A stretch of 60,000 bases of DNA from Zygnema cylindricum (Eukaryota > Streptophyta > Zygnematophyceae > Zygnematales > Zygnemataceae): assembly GCA_037447655.1 (NCBI GenBank), contig JBBHKE010000159.1, forward strand, positions 402,041-462,040. The letters run 5' to 3'. A model generated the notes under the pieces. It was not told the DNA's origin. It saw only the letters and a list, made by a program, of their open reading frames with translations, and searched no databases. Shown here in pieces: positions 1-11,843 of the stretch (position 1 is its first letter; every line of letters begins with the position of its first letter). Made by a program: the position numbers and the translations under genes.

Positions 1-476
1 GCTTCAAGGTGCTCACTCCAAACGCGCAGAGCTTGCTTCATGCCGTAAAGACATTTGAGGAGGCGACAGACGAGGTGCACAGTGCCTGGGGTAACATAAC
101 CTTCGGGTTGTCGGACAAAAATTTCTTCCTTGAGAGTACTGTAGAGGAACGTCGTCTGAACGTCCATCTGGTGTACGTGCTAGTCTTGAGAGGCGGCGAG
201 GGAGAGGAGAATGCGGATTGAGGCAAACTTGGCGACAGGTGCATAAGTTTCGGTGAAGTCCAGGCCTTCCTTTTGAAGGAAGCCTTTAGCAACAAATCTT
301 GCTTTGAACCGATCTAGAGTGACATCAGATTTGGTTTTGACTCTAAATACCCATTTGGAGCCAATGACCTTGCGATTCGTAGGGAGTTGTGTAAGCTCCC
401 AAGTTCCATTTTTCTGGAGCGATGCGAATTCAACATCCGTGGCCGTTTTCCATTCTACGGGGTTAGGACCGGCCAT
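1..476 (-). pseudogene. copia reverse transcriptase, N-terminal part
   Basis: The open frame from 476 encodes the classic start of the copia RT domain (TWELTQLP, KWVFRVKTKSD, ARFVAKGFLQKEG, YAPVAKFASIR). A frame change near 200-230 leads to a second frame with MDVQTTFLYSTLKEEIFV and CLLKCLYGMKQA-like text up to the window edge. The YVDD motif would be beyond position 1. Confidence 0.85.
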
Positions 477-551
477 GGCAGCAGCGAAGGAAGAAGGAAC
501 ATCAAAAGCGGCGATGTTAGCGACGCCATGGGTCGTGCACCGAGCTGCAAT

Positions 552-2163
552 TCAGGCACTTTTCCGGAAAACAAGAGTCGGAGTGGGCAGAGGGGCCTCC
601 GGAAGTGCACGCGGAATGAGGTAAGGAGGTGTAGACAGAGTAATAGGTGAGAGGGAGTAGGGGTCTAAGAGGGTTCGTTGGAGATGTAAGCAAGGTGATG
701 AGAGGGAAGGTGTAGAGGTGGTTCGGGGAAGGGCAGAGGAGGGAAGGTCTAGATTAGAGGAAGGGGCAGTTAGAATGGAGAGATTTATGGGAGGAATGAC
801 TGAGATGGGAGCTAATGGGGGAGAGGAGATGTTGTTGAGAGAGGGAGAAGGGGAAGGGGAAGGGTAAAGTAGTTTGTGGAGAAGTGGAGTTTCATCAAAT
901 GTGACGTCACGGCTAAGTTTGACTTGGCGTTCTTGGATGAGCCAGATTCGGTACGCCTTAGATTCGGTCGAATAGCCGACCAAATAGCCAAGTTTCGCGC
1001 AGCTACTCCATTTGCCGCTTGGCGTAAGATCCTTGACCCAAGCGACGCTACCGAATATTCGGAGATGGTTAACATTTGGTTTTGTTCCTGTCCAAGCCTC
1101 GTGAGGTGTGAGGTTCGGAAGACTGGAGGTTGGACAAAGATTCCGTAAATAATTGGCTGTAGTCACAGATTCTCCCCAGAAAATAGTTGGGAGTCCAGCG
1201 AAGTGCACATGGAACGAGCCATGTTATCAGTACGTTGACTTCGGCACGCCGTTTTGTTGTGGTGTATTTGGCGTTGTCGTTTGTTGGGAGATTCCATGTA
1301 CGGCCAGGAAAGCGGCGAAGTCTGCTGAGTAGAACTCTCCTCCGTTGTCCGTTCGGAGAGTTTTGATCTGGGAATCGTGAAAATTTTCAACCTTTGCTTT
1401 GAACTGTTGAAAAGTAGCAAAGGTGTGTAACAGGTTGCGTCATCCATAAAAGTGACGAAGTATTGAGAGCCATTATGGCTGGAGACCGACATCGGGCCAC
1501 ATAGGTCAGAATGGATCAGTTCAAGTGGTCCGTTGGATTTGGTCGTTCTTGAAGGAAACGACGGTCGAGGGAATTTTCCTTCAACGCAACCGGAGCAGAA
1601 GGGTAATTTTTGATTGACCATAGGTTCCAGTCCTGTTACAAGACCTTTGGTTAAAGTATGAAGACTGGAGCCGGATAGGTGGCCGAATCGAAGGTGCCAC
1701 TTGGAGAAGGTAATATGTGATGATGATATTGCCATGTTGGCCGATCCAATGGGCGAAAAGGACGATAGTATGTAGATATCGCCTTTTTTAACGCCGAATC
1801 CAACCTTAGATTTTGTTGGAGAGAAGAAACTGACGCTATTGGAGGAAAAGACGGCTGTCGCTCCTTGTTTTAAGGCCGCGCCGACGGAAAATAGATTCTT
1901 CCGTAAAGCAGGTACAAAAAGTACGTTTGAAAGAATGATGTTATTTTTGTGATTTGCGTGGCAAGGATTGACAGTACGGCCGATGTGAGTGGCCGTGAGA
2001 GTACTGTTGTTGCCAAGGACGATTGGCATTGGCGGAGAGAGGGGAGATATTGACGAGAACCAATCAGCGCGAGATGACAAGTGGTGCAATGCTCCCGAGT
2101 CAACGATCCAAGTGGATTCGGGAATGGATGCTGGTGATACCGTGGAAGACTACGCGAATCCAT
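552..2163 (-). pseudogene. copia protease and integrase region, frameshifted
   Basis: The protease motif is readable just past the gag stop as WIVDSGALHHL (Asp-Ser-Gly catalytic triad). It is followed by the GAG pre-integrase segment (WHLRFGHLSG, then CSGCVEGK) and the start of the integrase core (HSDLCGPM, YFVTFMDD). Around 1440 the frame is lost; the DNGGEF-like segment is still visible in another frame, and a second open stretch (552-1208) carries the C-terminal integrase part (NYLRNLCPTSSL, HLRIFGSVAW). Not functional as it stands. Confidence 0.85.
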
Positions 2164-3169
2164 AATCGGATTGCGTCATAGATGGCGGTGTATTAGCGAC
2201 GTCCACCGTCGGATGGGGCATGGGCGAGTGGCCAGATGGAGGTGTAGAGTAGATTGGAGCGTATCCAGCAATTTGCGGAGGGGGACCGTACGGATATTGT
2301 TGAGCTACCACGAAAGGATTGGTTGGAGAGAATTCCGTATTTCCAAATGAACCAAGACTTTCAGCCGATGAGGCTTGACCGTGATATGATCCACGTCCTC
2401 CAGTATGACCACGTCCACCCGTACGGCCTGATCCACCTTGTCGTTCATGTTTGCGTTTCAGGGCTGGACACACATCGATGATGTGATCCAACGCTCGACA
2501 ATAGCGACAGGCGGTGGAGGAAGATTTTGACGGCTTGAGAGTGGGTGAAAAACTGGCCAGGGCGACTCCTGAGTTGGTTTGAAATGACTGTTTCATCTCC
2601 TCGTGGACAAGGCGAGCTGTCAAGGTCGGAATAGTCAAGGGAATCGAAGAGTTGTCCAGCGAGGAAATGAGAGCGGAATAGTGATCCGGTAAGCCTCCCA
2701 AGATTGCCGAAATGAGTTCGTCGTCAGAGATCGGTGATTTGATACTCTTGAGTTGTCCAGCGAGCGACTTGAGATGCTGGACATAAGTTTGAATGGAATC
2801 AATAGGCAGCTTTCGATAAGTGTTGAGCTGCCGCTTGAGGAAGAGTTTGTTCGACCAAGACTGATTCTCATATGCGGAGGTCAATAATAACCACGCATTG
2901 TGAGCAGAGACTGCATCGCGAATAAAGTCAATTTGGGAGGGCTCAAGAGAAAGGACGAGCCGAGAGTGGGCTTCGTCGTTTTTAGCGAGCCAGATTGTTT
3001 TGGCGGCAGCGTCAGTCGGTTCGGGTTCACTGCCGCTAATGATTGACCAAAGTTTTTCACGACGAAAAAGATGCTCAATTTGATACTTCCAACTGTAAAA
3101 ATCTGTTCCATTAAACTTGGCAACGGAATTGGCGTTGCCAGGCCCATAACCTATTACGGATGAAGTCAT
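2150..3169 (-). pseudogene. copia gag region with zinc knuckle
   Basis: The start was placed at the ATG at 3169 (protein starts MTSSVIGYG), which precedes the usual copia gag pattern of a short linker and then FNGTDFYSWKYQIEHLF. The region resembles the UBN2/Retrotran_gag family. A CCHC knuckle, CRYCRALDHIIDVC (C-x2-C-x4-H-x4-C), lies two thirds along and is followed by a Gly/Arg-rich stretch. The frame ends in a stop at 2150 before the protease, whereas copia elements normally continue in one frame, so this is counted as broken. Confidence 0.85.
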
Positions 3170-4020
3170 GGTGACAAATAGAGTGGAAGGAAAGAGGACA
3201 GAAAAGTTATGTTTTTTGTAAATTAAAGAACTGTAGAAAACAAAAGGAAAGAACAAGCTAAATAGAGAAAAGATCTCGAGAGTGACCTCTCGAGTACTAA
3301 AGGTACTTTACTAATCTGAAAGGGCACTTGACCTTTCGGCCAAGAGCCACGGTCAAGATTTATAATCATATCTTGACCAGAATCTTATCACGTAGAAATC
3401 TATTGACTGCAGAACATAGAAAGACTGAATTACAGAAATCCTAGATACTAGGATAGACTGCACAGATAACAGAATTCTGAATATCGTAATTCTATAAAAC
3501 AGAGTTCAGAATTTCGACATCTAAAAACATCGTCAGAAAACTAGCTTCTATCAAAGACTACTTTTCTAACATTGCGATGACCACGTACTACACACTAGTG
3601 TTGTATATTGGAGACCCTCAGCCGATTACCAATATGTACGTTTTTGGCTTTTACGGATAATCGATAAGTCTGCTGTACGTATCGGTTATCAGACATATTG
3701 GCGATATCGACATCATCAGTTTTGCGATGTATACTTTTATTGGGATTTGCCACCAATGATGTATGACGGTCACATCTGAATAATCCCGTTCCATAGTACG
3801 CTATCGTACGTTAAACATCTCTATTATATAAACTGTATTGCTTTAGTTAAACATTTCTATTATAAACTGTATTGCTATATTATGTATCAATTATCAGTTA
3901 TATTGCTATATTATGCTCTTTATCAGTTGGAGGCAAATTATTGACGATAATAATTTGGCGGATAATTTACACCAAAGAGTTGTAAAAGTAGAAGAAAGCA
4001 ATGATCAAAAAGCAAGTATA
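3170..4020. other. Leader/LTR side of the left copia element and AT-rich spacer
   Basis: The first part should hold the untranslated leader and LTR of the left copia element, but no primer binding site (TGGTATCAGAGC or a half-tRNA type) could be found, so no boundary is claimed. At 3590-3720 there is a diverged copy of an ATATCG-rich repeat that recurs elsewhere in the window. No gene seen. Confidence 0.4.
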
Positions 4021-4253
4021 GCTATGTATAGATCCATTTCCGAGTCTGGTAATTGCAGAAAACAACCAAAACCATTTCATTCCGATATCCAGTTATTGCA
4101 AGACAGCTATGCACTTGTTTTATTGTTTGAATTCTTTCGGTAGATAGGTGGTGAAGTAGGGTGGGACGGGACGGTTTTGATCACCATAAATTAAACTAAG
4201 AACGTTTGTTTGTTTTTAATTTTTTGTGTTGGAGTTCTATGGAGGGTTTTCAG

Positions 4254-5254
4254 CACGACCGCTGACCGAGATGCCCGAGAGAAAAACCGACGGTTCGAGG
4301 GTTGTCGATATGGCCCAGGACCTCGTGTCTCTTGCTTGTGTCAAGGGACCGACCCGACTTCTCAAAAGGTGACCCATTTAAAAAACCCTAAAAAACTATC
4401 CATACTTCGATAGAGATACTGCTTGTAGAGCGTGTGCAGGTTTGTGTTTCAACCCATTTGAGATGTGCTATGAATGAAAATAAACAACAGTCAACAGCAA
4501 TCAACAGGTGCCGACAGAAAAAACGTTAAAAACCTCATTAGTGCAGATCTTTGCTTGAAATGTCTTAACAGCCATTTGGGACGTGCTATAGATGGAAATA
4601 AATAACAATTAACAGCAATCAACAGCAGACGTCAAATTTGTCAAGGCTAGAGAATCTCATTATTGCACTTCCTTACTCGAAAAGGTTTATAAAGGTTGAT
4701 TGTTAGGGATGTGTTATAATGAAAATAAACAGCAATTGACAGCAGATAATAACTTTTTTTTTGCTAAAAATATCATTTGAATGTACTGCTGGAGTTGAAA
4801 AGGCCTATGACTCTTAGCGGCACCTGCAAGCAGTTTTTGTGGCAATGTGAAACACGACACCGTGAATTGTTATTAGAGTGGAGAAACTATTAGCGTGGGT
4901 TTTATGTGTGTGTCATTAATTTTAAATGAGTTCCAAATGACATTGCTATTTTTTGGACTGTTTGAAGAGTTAGGGTTTAGAAAAAATCTATTGATTATTA
5001 ACTCTATTTTCTGGTCAGAGTGCAAAGAAAACCGGCAACAAGTTAATGTTATTAACGCTAACAATGATTCACAGTGTAATCTATTTATAGAGATTTGTCA
5101 TAAAAGACTTAATTGCATCTTGTGGGAAGGTCATTGTAGGGCCCGAGGTGTTGAACGACAATATCGATACAATTGCGAGTTGTGTGACGTCTGTGTTGCA
5201 TACCGGTCAGTGCCTTTCGAGGAGGATGTTCGTTTCATTTATGTACTCCCTGAG
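4254..5254 (+). CDS. Partial gene: STEEP1/At5g63440-type zinc-binding domain protein
   Basis: Two exons splice cleanly. Exon A, 4254-4368, follows TTTTCAG, encodes LTEMPERKTDGSRVVD and ends AAAG|GTGACC. Exon B, 5140-5254, follows TTGTAG, encodes GVERQYRYNCELCDVCVAYR and FIYVLPE, and ends GAG|GTAAGA. Phases match (2 into 2, then 0). The text aligns with the second half of the zinc domain in human STEEP1 (CXorf56) and plant At5g63440 (MP-RKTD-S-V-D ... ERQ-R--C--C ... FIY). In the family this domain supports ER-to-Golgi traffic of STING in animals; the plant role is unclear to me. The first CxxC pair should lie upstream; a possible exon ending at 4139 (phase 1, text FYCLNSF) lacks the second Cys. 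Downstream, the expected VDG follow-on is missing: the next acceptor (5357) gives a stop after eight codons. Either a fast-diverging gene with unrecognised exons or a pseudogene. Confidence 0.5.
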
Positions 5255-5591
5255 GTAAGACCTACTGGTTCCTTAAACTTCAAACTTATATGGTTCAATT
5301 TTTTGTTATCCACGTAGACACTGGTATACACTTGTATACAATATGCATTTGTTTCAGATTCTTAATCGAAATACAGAAATCTGAAACGAAAGAAGTTAAG
5401 CTTTTCATCTTAGAAGCTGTGGGAGTTACAAATATTGACATTTGTTTGTCACAAATCAAAAGAAATCAAAAGAAACAAAAGATGGCGATCAAACGGTGTA
5501 CTAATCAAGGCCATGATTACAAAAAGCTTGTCAGAAGAGACTGACGTATATATTCGGTTTTTGTTATTGTTATATAAAGGCAGTTAGTTGT

Positions 5592-5705
5592 TCAAATTCG
5601 ACTTCAACAAGCAAAAACTCTAATACAGTATTGGACGGCAATACGACTTCAACCAATAGAAACCCTAATACAGGATTGGAAAGCAATACGACTTCAACAA
5701 ACAAA
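5592..5705 (+). repeat. About 45-bp tandem repeat, 2.5 copies
   Basis: The unit reads ACGACTTCAACAA then about 30 bases and repeats at 5598, 5644 and 5689. It stays open in one frame (5631-5927, Asn/Thr/Ser-rich, ending with CDTS and a stop), so it could be a late exon of the gene to the left, but no splice link is demonstrable. Confidence 0.6.
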
Positions 5706-5929
5706 CTTTCCGATGGGATTTTGGGATGCGGTAGTAACCCAACTCTCCCTCCCAAGGTTGTGGTGGACGAATGTCCAGAGTCCACACTAATTCCGGTACC
5801 ATCAAATATAAAAGTTATGATAGAGACAAATTCAAAAGTTGCGATGGGATCGAATTTGAGCAACGGGGCAGATAGTATAGAGAATGGAGTATCCACGAAA
5901 CCGGAAAAGAAATGTGACACGTCGTGATG

Positions 5930-7822
5930 GGGAAAAAGGTGGAATACCAGGAAAAGACAAACAGAAAAGACAAAAAGAAAAGGACAAAAACCTGAAAAGA
6001 CAAAAACCAGGAAAAGACAGACGAAGGGATGAAAGAATGGGCCACAATAAGTGAAGTTGGACTCTACTGACAAGATGTTTTGTAATTCACGATGTTTTGT
6101 GATACTGTCAAGTAATTGGTCTATTGTCGATTGTAGTAGAAAAGCTTCACAATGGTGAAAACTCGGTACAGATTGTTTCAATTTTTCCCCTTAATTGCCC
6201 TTTTTACAAAACAGGAAAACTTTATCAGCCCTTTTTAGTCTCTGGAAACTGCATTCGGGTTCCTCTGTTCATTACTGTCGAGGATTCCGTCTGTTTGTTT
6301 CTTAAACAAAATGCAAAAATGTTTTTTTTTAGCTCTTTCATTCGTGAAACTAGTTTCCGTTTGTTTTTTTCGTCTCATGTCGTTAACTACATCCTTTCAA
6401 AAAATCGAGCATTCCTGTGCAAATTGGCTTTCCAACTTTTCCAAATTGTTTAGTTATAAAGGAGCCCTTCGTAGGAAATAGTTCAATCATACTCACTGAC
6501 ATTTGTATAGAATTTATGAACAAACTTAACCTTTAGTAGGTTATATGAAATTCCGTTGTTGGAAGACATATGTACTCAGTTTAAGGAAAGCTAATGACAT
6601 TAATGTAAAAGTCGTTTTGTTTCTTGTACCACATTGGTTAGCGTGAATTGATGTGAAGTTGTTTCGTTTCTTGTACCTTCGATTGTGAAACGAAATTGGT
6701 GGCAATGTTTTAATCTGTGCGATTTCTTGAAACTGTTGTACGTTAAGTTGTTGTTACATGGGCTTTTATGAAGGATGAGCGAAACTTTCTGTACAATTTC
6801 TTTGTTTATTTTGACATCCGTGGTCAAATTTCGAGCATATAAAATGCTGGTGAATTTCTTGGTTTGGTGGATTTGCATGTTGTCGTTTAGTCTCGAGCAT
6901 CTTTTAAACTTTTGTTCTTGTCCTTCAGGCCCATTTCAGCTTCTTACAGGATAGTTTACTATGGTAATGATAATATTGTTACTGAAGATTATCTGATATG
7001 TTGGATGGTGCTGGGATTGTTAAATATTACCTTATGGTTTATGTTATGTTATTTGTTGCTATACCGAATGATTACCAATCCATCACAATCAGTTTCGATA
7101 ACACTAATTGTGTGTTAGAGGATGTGATGCATTTTCAGCCACACTATCGCCTGTTATTATTTACACTATTTTAATGTTTAGAGTAGAGGCCCGTGACTAA
7201 TGGCCCATGGTTTTGGTTTTCGAGTTATATACTTTAAAAGTAATGACAGTAATACATCTCATCAAAAGTGTGGATCTTATGAACGAGAGTATGTCAACAA
7301 CAAAAAATGAAATTTATTAAAAAAACGCCGAATCCTGGTAAAATTAAAATGTATACCTCCGGATGACCAAAGAACCGATAACCTAAAAGTTAACCTAAAA
7401 GCTAACCTACTCACAGTTGACTCCCTCCTAATATGGCTCAAATGGAACACATCTTCGATTGTCACACCCGTGTGTAAAGTTACCGCAATGGTAAATCATA
7501 TTAGTACAAGGGAACAAAAGAGAACAAAAAGATAAAACCATAAGCCAAAACGAAAATGAAAAAAAACAACACGAAAGAAAGAAAACAACTAAAAACGGAA
7601 ACACTGAGAATGAAATCTTGGAGCTGTTCCTTACTGCTTAAGGGATTTGAAGAAAGATTTTGGATCTTCTCTCAATTTAGTCGTAGGTTAAATGTCGGTT
7701 TAAGGTTCATGTTTTTTAAGTCGTGACGGGTTTCCAATAGGTTAACTTGTATGCCTACCGATTCTATTAACTAATTTTCGTGCTCCTTAACTTAAACCCA
7801 GAAATTTAACCGGTCAACAAAG
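5930..7822. other. Spacer without recognisable genes
   Basis: Contains a Lys-rich purine stretch (5930-6030), two copies of a TTGTTTCGTTTCTTGTACC-like motif about 55 bp apart (6605-6680) and otherwise AT-rich sequence. Short open frames here have no family features. Confidence 0.4.
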
Positions 7823-7997
7823 TACACTGCAAATCGCTATTACAGTAAGAAAATATTAGCATCTACACTTTTATATTATTAACTACACTACATTATATTT
7901 ACCCATGGGCAACTTTACCAAATAGTGCTATTGACACTATTTTGTCAAAAAAAAACACTTATTAAAATTAGGGCTATTACTCGAATAGCAATGTGTA
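7823..7997. mobile_element. TACACCG-type MITE, diverged
   Basis: The left end TACACTGCAAATCGCTATTA is mirrored at the right by GAATAGCAATGTGTA. Non-coding interior. It abuts a second related element and shares the TA at the junction. Confidence 0.5.
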
Positions 7998-8197
7998 GAG
8001 TCAATAACACTAATTTTCCAGGAAACTTTAACGCCCAAAAATCATAAAAGTGTTAATAACACTATTTAAAATAGAAAAAAGTTGGCTACAATTTGCCACG
8101 TATCCAAGCACTAAATTAGCATTGTACATTTTTAAATATCGCATTAATAAAAATGCACTAAAAAATTATTTATTCTAATAGAGATGGGAGGAGTAAT
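7996..8197. mobile_element. TACACCG-type MITE, second of a pair
   Basis: The interior (TCAATAACACTAATTT, then GTTAATAACACTATTTAA, then TTGGCTACAATTTGCCA) matches the element at 47746-47941. The right end TCTAATAGAGATGGGAGGAG is a diverged copy of that element's right TIR. Confidence 0.5.
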
Positions 8198-8240
8198 GCA
8201 ATGGTGCAGAAGTGCTTAAAAGATACACTTTTGCCATGTG

Positions 8241-8272
8241 CAAAAAGGGAGGGAGGGAGGGAGGGAGGGAGC
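8241..8272 (+). repeat. (GGGA)n simple repeat
   Basis: Eight or so GGGA units, about 150 bp beyond the 3' end of the methyltransferase gene; could lie in its downstream flank. Confidence 0.7.
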
Positions 8273-8422
8273 TGGCACGACAGCACAGTATCAAAAGCAT
8301 GTCGAGAAAACAAAGAGAAGTTCCTGCAAAAGGTCTTAAAAAATAATAAAATTTGAATGATATCTACCAACATTGAACATTCATGTACAGAAGGCCACGC
8401 CCCAAAACCCTAAAAAGTCATC

Positions 8423-9637
8423 TCAAAACCTATCCTTACTTTTTTCCAACACTACACTAAGCCTCTTCATTGACTTGGGGTGCTTTGGTCCACTTAAATC
8501 CTCCATATACCACTCATGTTCCTTATAGCGTAGCATTTTAAACACACTTTCATAACCAGACATTTTCTCCTTTGGCAAGTAAATAAACTCAATCCACATG
8601 AGTCCCCCTGGTCTTAATACTCTATCCCAATCCATCACCATTAATTGAAGCTTCGCCACTGGTAAATACTGTATACTGTGCATAGAATGAATCATGTCTA
8701 AGGTATGATCAAACATAGGTAATCTCGCCGTATGTGACAGATGTAACCCTAAAAGACCACGCTGTGTCATCGTTTCGAGGAACGGAGCTCCTGAATTTAT
8801 GCCAGTTGTGACAACCGTCACGTTGTAATCCGCCAATCTTGCTGCAAAGGATCCCGAACCGCCTCCGACGTCCAGAGCCAATCGGATACTGCCAGCTGGT
8901 TTCAGAGCCATTACTGAACTTAAAGTCATTTTTCCTTTACGTTCGACAACCCATCTCCGAGCCTCGTTCTCCATTAGAAAACACTCTCGACAATCTCCAG
9001 CCGTACGATTATTAAGACAAGCGAAACTCTTGCATTCATAATTGCTCCAATCGATATTTTTATCTTCTGGAATCTTCCACCGGAAATCTTCTTTGCCACG
9101 TGGCAATTCCACAAAGTTTGACGGTCCATGACTAAAACAGTTTCTCCTCGGGAGGCCAAAACTGTGACACTCTTCCTCCAATAATAACTTTTGAGCCAAT
9201 GGCCAATCGTTAGGACATGGTTTATGAGGCTCATACTCCATGTATTTTAGAAAACCTTCCACTTTTGTACAATCTGGATAGGCTGGTATATTTGCGTCAA
9301 AGGTAGATTCTTCTTCTTCTTCTTCCATTAAACGCCTCCTTGTTCTTCTGCCCTGACTGTTTTTTTCAACGCTATTATCTTCATGTTTTAATTTATAACT
9401 TTCCACTTTTTGTAAGCATCTGTTTAATCGTACTTCGAGTTGTATCCTCTGTAGTTCCCTTGATTCACAAGAGAGAGAAGCGGATATTGACCTCCTAGTA
9501 AAGTCCACAAGAACTCCGACATAAGCAAAAGCGACAAGGACTAGAGCTATGCTTTGATTCTTGCTCAGAGGAAAACCTAACCCTAATTTCCGCTTCGCAG
9601 TTGGAGAGTAGGGAAAGGAGTTGTTCATGATTGTCAT
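8423..9637 (-). CDS. Single-pass membrane SAM-dependent methyltransferase (At1g29790-like)
   Basis: An intronless 404-residue protein. A Pro/Lys tail is followed by one hydrophobic segment (about residues 29-46, SIALVLVAFAYVGVLVDF), typical of a type II signal anchor, then a probable coiled coil (57-92), an acidic linker (EEEEEES, 104-111), and a lumenal methyltransferase domain. SAM motif I is LALDVGGGSGSF (253-264). It continues through VVTTGINSGAPF, a MFDHTLDMIHSMHSIQYL post-I/motif II stretch, and DRVLRPGGLMWIEF near the C-terminus. This is the organisation of the plant family of At1g29790 and relatives, thought to act in the Golgi; the substrate is not established. The first ATG (9637) was chosen; a second Met at residue 4 would change nothing important. 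Four-Cys clusters at 120-220 are also kept. Confidence 0.9.
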   Translation of the reverse strand: MTIMNNSFPYSPTAKRKLGLGFPLSKNQSIALVLVAFAYVGVLVDFTRRSISASLSCESRELQRIQLEVRLNRCLQKVESYKLKHEDNSVEKNSQGRRTRRRLMEEEEEESTFDANIPAYPDCTKVEGFLKYMEYEPHKPCPNDWPLAQKLLLEEECHSFGLPRRNCFSHGPSNFVELPRGKEDFRWKIPEDKNIDWSNYECKSFACLNNRTAGDCRECFLMENEARRWVVERKGKMTLSSVMALKPAGSIRLALDVGGGSGSFAARLADYNVTVVTTGINSGAPFLETMTQRGLLGLHLSHTARLPMFDHTLDMIHSMHSIQYLPVAKLQLMVMDWDRVLRPGGLMWIEFIYLPKEKMSGYESVFKMLRYKEHEWYMEDLSGPKHPKSMKRLSVVLEKSKDRF

Positions 9638-9861
9638 AAAAGACGTTTGTTAATTTGACAACATCAACTCGAGCGGGAGGAAGAAAAAAAAATAGATTGC
9701 GAAGAAAAAAACTCGAAAGGATGACAGAATATCTTGTCAGAGCCTTAGCCTTCGTCAGCCATAGACTGTAAGCTTCGTTTCAGGAAAGTTAGGGCTTCTT
9801 GCTGCTGAAATCACTGTACGGTTTTTCTTGTTAAGATATTGCCGCAATTGGCGGAGAAAAG

Positions 9862-10076
9862 TACAACGTGAATCGCTAGCGTCAATGTTTTTTTCTCCAC
9901 TTAAAACTTTTTTCCGTACACACTTGTCGGATTGTGTATCTGACGGTTGCGATTGAAAGGTAACATTCTCAGCTTCCGATTGGCGGTCTCAAATTGAAAA
10001 TCCGACAAGTATGTACGGAGAAAAGATGTTTTAAGTGGAGAAAAAAACATTGACGCTAATAGCGATTCACGGTGTA
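9862..10076. mobile_element. TACACCG-family foldback MITE
   Basis: The ends TACAACGTGAATCGC and GCGATTCACGGTGTA are inverted, and the match extends inward through TCTCCACTTAAAAC and CCGTACACACTTGTCGGATT, so the arms cover most of the element. The same internal arms occur at 17748, 35783 and 48276, defining one subfamily. It lies about 225 bp upstream of the methyltransferase start codon, probably in its promoter. Confidence 0.8.
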
Positions 10077-10666
10077 GTCGGTCCTCGGCTGTACGGCCGA
10101 ATGGAACGTGCCCAGTGCGTGGAGCCAAAGTACGGTACACCGCCCATCACTTTAATTCGAGGTCGTATTTTTTTTACGATAAATTATAAAATAGCGCTAA
10201 TAGTACTACCTGGCCCAAAATCAACCACGGTCATAGACTTAAATTAGTGTGTGTCCCCATGTGCATAAGTAAGGGTTTTTTTCTGTCGTTTTCCTGAAAA
10301 ACTTAGCGCCGTACTGCCTAAGTTGAAACCGTACGAAGGAATCGCAAATTTGTAGAGTACAATTTGCGTCATCCTCGAACTTATGTACGAAAAATTGTCG
10401 TCTTGTGTTTTTCGACCCAGGGCCATTCAAACTTTTCTTTAAAACACATTGGCGATGTGTTTTAAAACTAGGTATTTTCGATAAACAAATAGGAACATAT
10501 ATTCGCAAGTGCCGTAATTTTTGAAAATTTTCATACGATTTCCAATGACAAATAAAAGTATAGAATTCGTTATGTTTTATCTGTTTGAGTTCGAATACGA
10601 CAAAGAAAAGTATACAATTTGTTTGGTTGTGTCCGTTTTCGTCCAGTACGGATTTCTTTGTTGCAG

Positions 10667-10891
10667 AGGTCTTCAAATTCCGATGCCATTTCACGTCGAC
10701 CGGATAGGAGACGCAAAGGCAAAGCGCATCGTCTTCAACCGTGAAAAGGCACATGCTGGAGTGCAGTACGTCCACAATGTCACGGTAAGACATGCGACGT
10801 CACAAGCAGTTCCAAAAAATAACGTGCAACCACAGATTGTAGACGTTGACAACCGTCACAAATATTGTCGACGTATACAATCATCACAAGA
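10667..10891 (+). other. Possible exons of an unrecognised gene
   Basis: A 118-bp segment (10667-10784) follows TTTGTTGCAG, ends ACG|GTAAGA and encodes GDAKAKRIVFNREKAHAG in an open frame. A second (10836-10891) follows CAACCACAG, ends GA|GTAAGT and keeps the phase. A third open stretch (to 11060, IGTLENRVRRIRAKLQ) follows TTTATAG at 10916. The implied introns of 51 and 25 bp are too short for normal plant splicing, and I do not recognise the protein. It may be chance or an old transposon fragment. Confidence 0.2.
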
Positions 10892-11843
10892 GTAAGTTAT
10901 TATTTCGTCTTTATAGACATAGGGACACTTGAAAATCGGGTCCGGCGGATCCGCGCTAAATTACAAAGTAAGTTCGCTAAGTTACAAGTACATGGGGAAA
11001 TACCCTTAGAGGTAGACGCCGCAAAATGTAACCGACACAAAAGTACAAATTTTGTAAGGTAATTGCTAATCGCAGAGACGATTTTTGCTGCGCTCAGGTA
11101 GTTGTCAGATATTGTACATTTGAAATACAGTTTCGTACAAGCTACGTACCTTTGAGTTCAGATTTGACGGTCAATCCGTCGAACGAATTTGACTTGTGAA
11201 ATATTGTAACGGCGATTAAAAAAGTGTCGGGCTTGCGAACGTCGACCGTAAAAAAAAAGCAAAACAATTCACACGGCCGGCGCGAGCTTACTGTAACAAA
11301 ACTGCGGCACCCACATGTAAATAAAATGGCTGCGCGCAGGTAGTTCTCACTTCATATGAGCTCCACTGTGAGAGCACATACTTACAAAAACCTATCCGCA
11401 AAAATGGAATTTAAGCTCCAACCGTTACGCTGAACTTGGACACAAATTAAAGGACGACGTCATATGTATAAACTCGCACGAAACGAAATAAATTTCGTAC
11501 AAAAAAAAATAGCGTACATGCGTAGAAATATCGATGAAACTAAAATGACGCGTCGTCACGCTCGACCAAATAAAGCCACACTATTTACGAACCAACAATC
11601 CTACATTGACATTTATTTCGTTTCGTGGGAGTATATACATATGACGTCGTCCTTTAATTTGTGTCCAAGTTTTGCGTAACGGTTGGAGCTTAAATTCCAT
11701 TTTTGCGGATAAGTTTTTGTACGTATGTGCTCTCACAGTGGAGCTCACATGAAGTGAGAACTACCTGCACGCAGCCATTTTATTTACATGTGGTTGACGT
11801 AGTTTTGTTACAATAAGCCTGCGCCGACAGTGTGAATTGTTTT

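Larger units (their letters stand above)
1..3260 (-). mobile_element. Decayed Ty1/copia retrotransposon, running off the left edge
   Basis: Read on the minus strand, the order is gag, protease, integrase, reverse transcriptase, which is the copia order (integrase before RT). The reading frame changes at least four times, so no intact polyprotein exists. The window begins inside the RT domain, so RNase H and the 3' LTR lie outside. The upstream LTR should lie above position 3170, but its partner is not visible and its limits cannot be set. Flanking DNA above about 3400 shows no coding content. Confidence 0.9.

Noticed and set aside
8400-8440. AAAACCCTAAAAA motifs (also 4380, 32613, 47180) as interstitial telomere repeats
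   Set aside because: Single or double units without arrays; too short to be more than common plant motifs.
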